This document shows positions 5,958 through 7,184 of a stretch of DNA of 7,184 nucleotides, piece by piece. The notes under the pieces were generated by a model, which saw only the letters and a program-made list of their open reading frames with translations, ran no database searches and was not told where the DNA came from. Both the position numbers and the translations under genes were made by a program. How positions within the stretch are numbered: the stretch's first letter is position 1; each line of letters begins with the position of its first letter. The stretch comes from Marinobacter sp. (GTDB lineage: Bacteria > Pseudomonadota > Gammaproteobacteria > Pseudomonadales > Oleiphilaceae): assembly GCA_017643965.1 (NCBI GenBank), contig JAEPMM010000168.1, positions 1-7,184 on the forward strand. Reading direction: 5' to 3'.

Positions 5958-7184
5958 ATGACATCTGAATCCCACGACACCAGCAAGCCGTTGTTCAAGG
6001 ATCTCAACCTGGACCAACGCCTGTTGGATGCCATCACCGATATCGGTTTTGAATACTGCACCCCGATCCAGGCCGAAACCCTGCCGTTTACCCTGGCGTG
6101 CCAGGATCTGATCGGGCAGGCCCAGACCGGCACCGGCAAAACCGCGGCGTTTCTGATTACCGCGATCCAGAGCATGCTGGAAACTCCAGTGCCGGAAGAG
6201 GACCGCTTTGCCTCGGAGCCCCGCGTGCTGGCATTGGCGCCGACCCGGGAACTGGCCATGCAGATTGCCAAGGACGCCGAGCAGTTGTGCGGTTACACCG
6301 GCCACAACGTGGTCACGGTGGTCGGTGGCATGAATTACGACAAGCAGCGGGATCAGCTACAGAACGAAATTGTCGACATTCTGGTGGCAACCCCCGGTCG
6401 TCTGATCGACTTCCTGGGCTCCCAGGACGTGTTCCTTGATCAAGTGGACATTCTCATTCTCGACGAGGCGGATCGCATGCTCGACATGGGGTTCATTCCC
6501 GACGTCAAGCGCATCATCCGCAAGTGCACCCCGAAGGAAGAGCGCCAGACCCTGCTGTTCAGTGCCACCTTCAATCAGGATGTGCTCAATCTGGCGTCCA
6601 TGTGGACCCAGAGCGCCGAGTTTGTGGAAATCGAACCGGAGCAGAAGACCGCCGAACGCGTCGAGCAGACGGTTTACCTGGTGGGTGAGGATGAGAAGCT
6701 GCCAGTACTGGTGAACTATCTCAAGCGTCCGGAGGTCGAGAAGGCCATCGTGTTTGCCAACCGCCGGGATCAATGCCGGGATCTGGATGAGGATCTCCGC
6801 AACCAGGGCGTGAAAGTTGCCCTGATGTCCGGGGAGATTGCCCAGAACAAGCGCCTGAAAACCCTTGAGCAGTTCAAGCGTGGCGACATCCAGGTGCTGG
6901 TGGCCACCGACGTGGCCGGTCGTGGCATTCACGTCAACGGGGTGACCCACGTTTTCAACTACAATCTCCCGGAGAACGCAGAAGATTACGTTCATCGCAT
7001 TGGCCGGACCGGGCGCGCGGGCAAGACCGGCGTGTCGGTCAGCTTCGCCAGTGAAGACGATGCCTTCTCGCTCCCGGCGATCGAGTCCTACATCAGCCAG
7101 AAGCTGAAAACGGCAGTGCCTGATGAGGAACTGTCGGTGACCATGCCGAATGCTCCGATCACCAGAAAGCGTGGCGGGGGCCGG
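5958..7184 (+). CDS. rhlB: DEAD-box ATP-dependent RNA helicase, RhlB-like, C-terminus cut by window edge
   Basis: The window holds 409 open codons from ATG 5958, covering both RecA-like helicase domains. The Q motif starts with F13 (FKDLNL) and continues to TPIQ (35-38). Further motifs are Walker A AQTGTGKT (55-62), Ia PTREL (95-99), GG (123-124), TPGR (145-148), Walker B DEAD (169-172), SAT (202-204), IVFAN (264-268), motif V ATDVAGRGIH (316-325) and motif VI HRIGRTGRAG (346-355). Blocks such as EIEPEQKT, VTHVFNYNLPENAEDYVHRI and LPAIESYIS track E. coli RhlB and its Pseudomonas counterparts more than other DEAD-box subfamilies. RhlB unwinds structured RNA and in E. coli works in the RNA degradosome with RNase E. 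Whether this one does cannot be seen, because the basic C-terminal tail (starting RKRGGGR) leaves the window. TTG 5952 is an alternative start. It probably shares a transcript with epmC. Confidence 0.9.
   Translation, partial: MTSESHDTSKPLFKDLNLDQRLLDAITDIGFEYCTPIQAETLPFTLACQDLIGQAQTGTGKTAAFLITAIQSMLETPVPEEDRFASEPRVLALAPTRELAMQIAKDAEQLCGYTGHNVVTVVGGMNYDKQRDQLQNEIVDILVATPGRLIDFLGSQDVFLDQVDILILDEADRMLDMGFIPDVKRIIRKCTPKEERQTLLFSATFNQDVLNLASMWTQSAEFVEIEPEQKTAERVEQTVYLVGEDEKLPVLVNYLKRPEVEKAIVFANRRDQCRDLDEDLRNQGVKVALMSGEIAQNKRLKTLEQFKRGDIQVLVATDVAGRGIHVNGVTHVFNYNLPENAEDYVHRIGRTGRAGKTGVSVSFASEDDAFSLPAIESYISQKLKTAVPDEELSVTMPNAPITRKRGGGR

Noticed and set aside
6357..6995. Minus-strand reading frame of 212 codons inside the helicase gene
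   Set aside because: It lies antisense to conserved DEAD-box motifs (Walker B through motif VI), so coding is explained by the plus strand.

Overview
This 7.2 kb window looks like ordinary chromosomal core DNA of a GC-rich gammaproteobacterium. The gene set (RlmM, TusA, full-length DsbD, EpmC and a RhlB-type helicase, plus a 7TMR-DISM diguanylate cyclase) fits a marine or Pseudomonas-related lineage such as Marinobacter. That placement is an inference from protein style and not a proven assignment. No transposase, phage gene, CRISPR array, tRNA or rRNA was seen.

Layout: (1) 1-1530, minus strand: the N-terminal 510 codons of a membrane-bound 7TMR-DISM/GGDEF protein, cut by the window edge inside its GGDEF domain. 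(2) 1648-2724, plus: rlmM, a 23S rRNA ribose methyltransferase, divergent from the first gene. (3) 2742-3026, minus: a small ABM-fold protein, convergent with rlmM. (4) 3116-3355, plus: tusA, divergent from the ABM gene across a short AT-rich promoter region. (5) 3336-5222, minus: dsbD, whose 3' end overlaps the 3' end of tusA by 20 bp. (6) 5373-5951, plus: epmC, divergent from dsbD. (7) 5958-7184, plus: a RhlB-like DEAD-box helicase, six bases after epmC and cut by the right edge inside its C-terminal tail.

Functional themes: translation and RNA (RlmM modifies 23S rRNA, EpmC hydroxylates EF-P, the RhlB-like protein unwinds RNA), thiol and sulfur chemistry (TusA persulfide relay, DsbD electron transfer to the periplasm), and c-di-GMP signalling (the DISM-GGDEF protein). 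The genes alternate strands, so only epmC-rhlB looks like an operon. The other pairs are divergent or tail-to-tail.

I did not find a convincing undescribed system. The points most worth a second look are the tight epmC-rhlB pair, the antisense overlap of the tusA and dsbD ends, the unassigned ABM protein, and several start sites that upstream motifs and homology resolve differently. Gaps between genes are all under 160 bp, so there is no long unexplained stretch.
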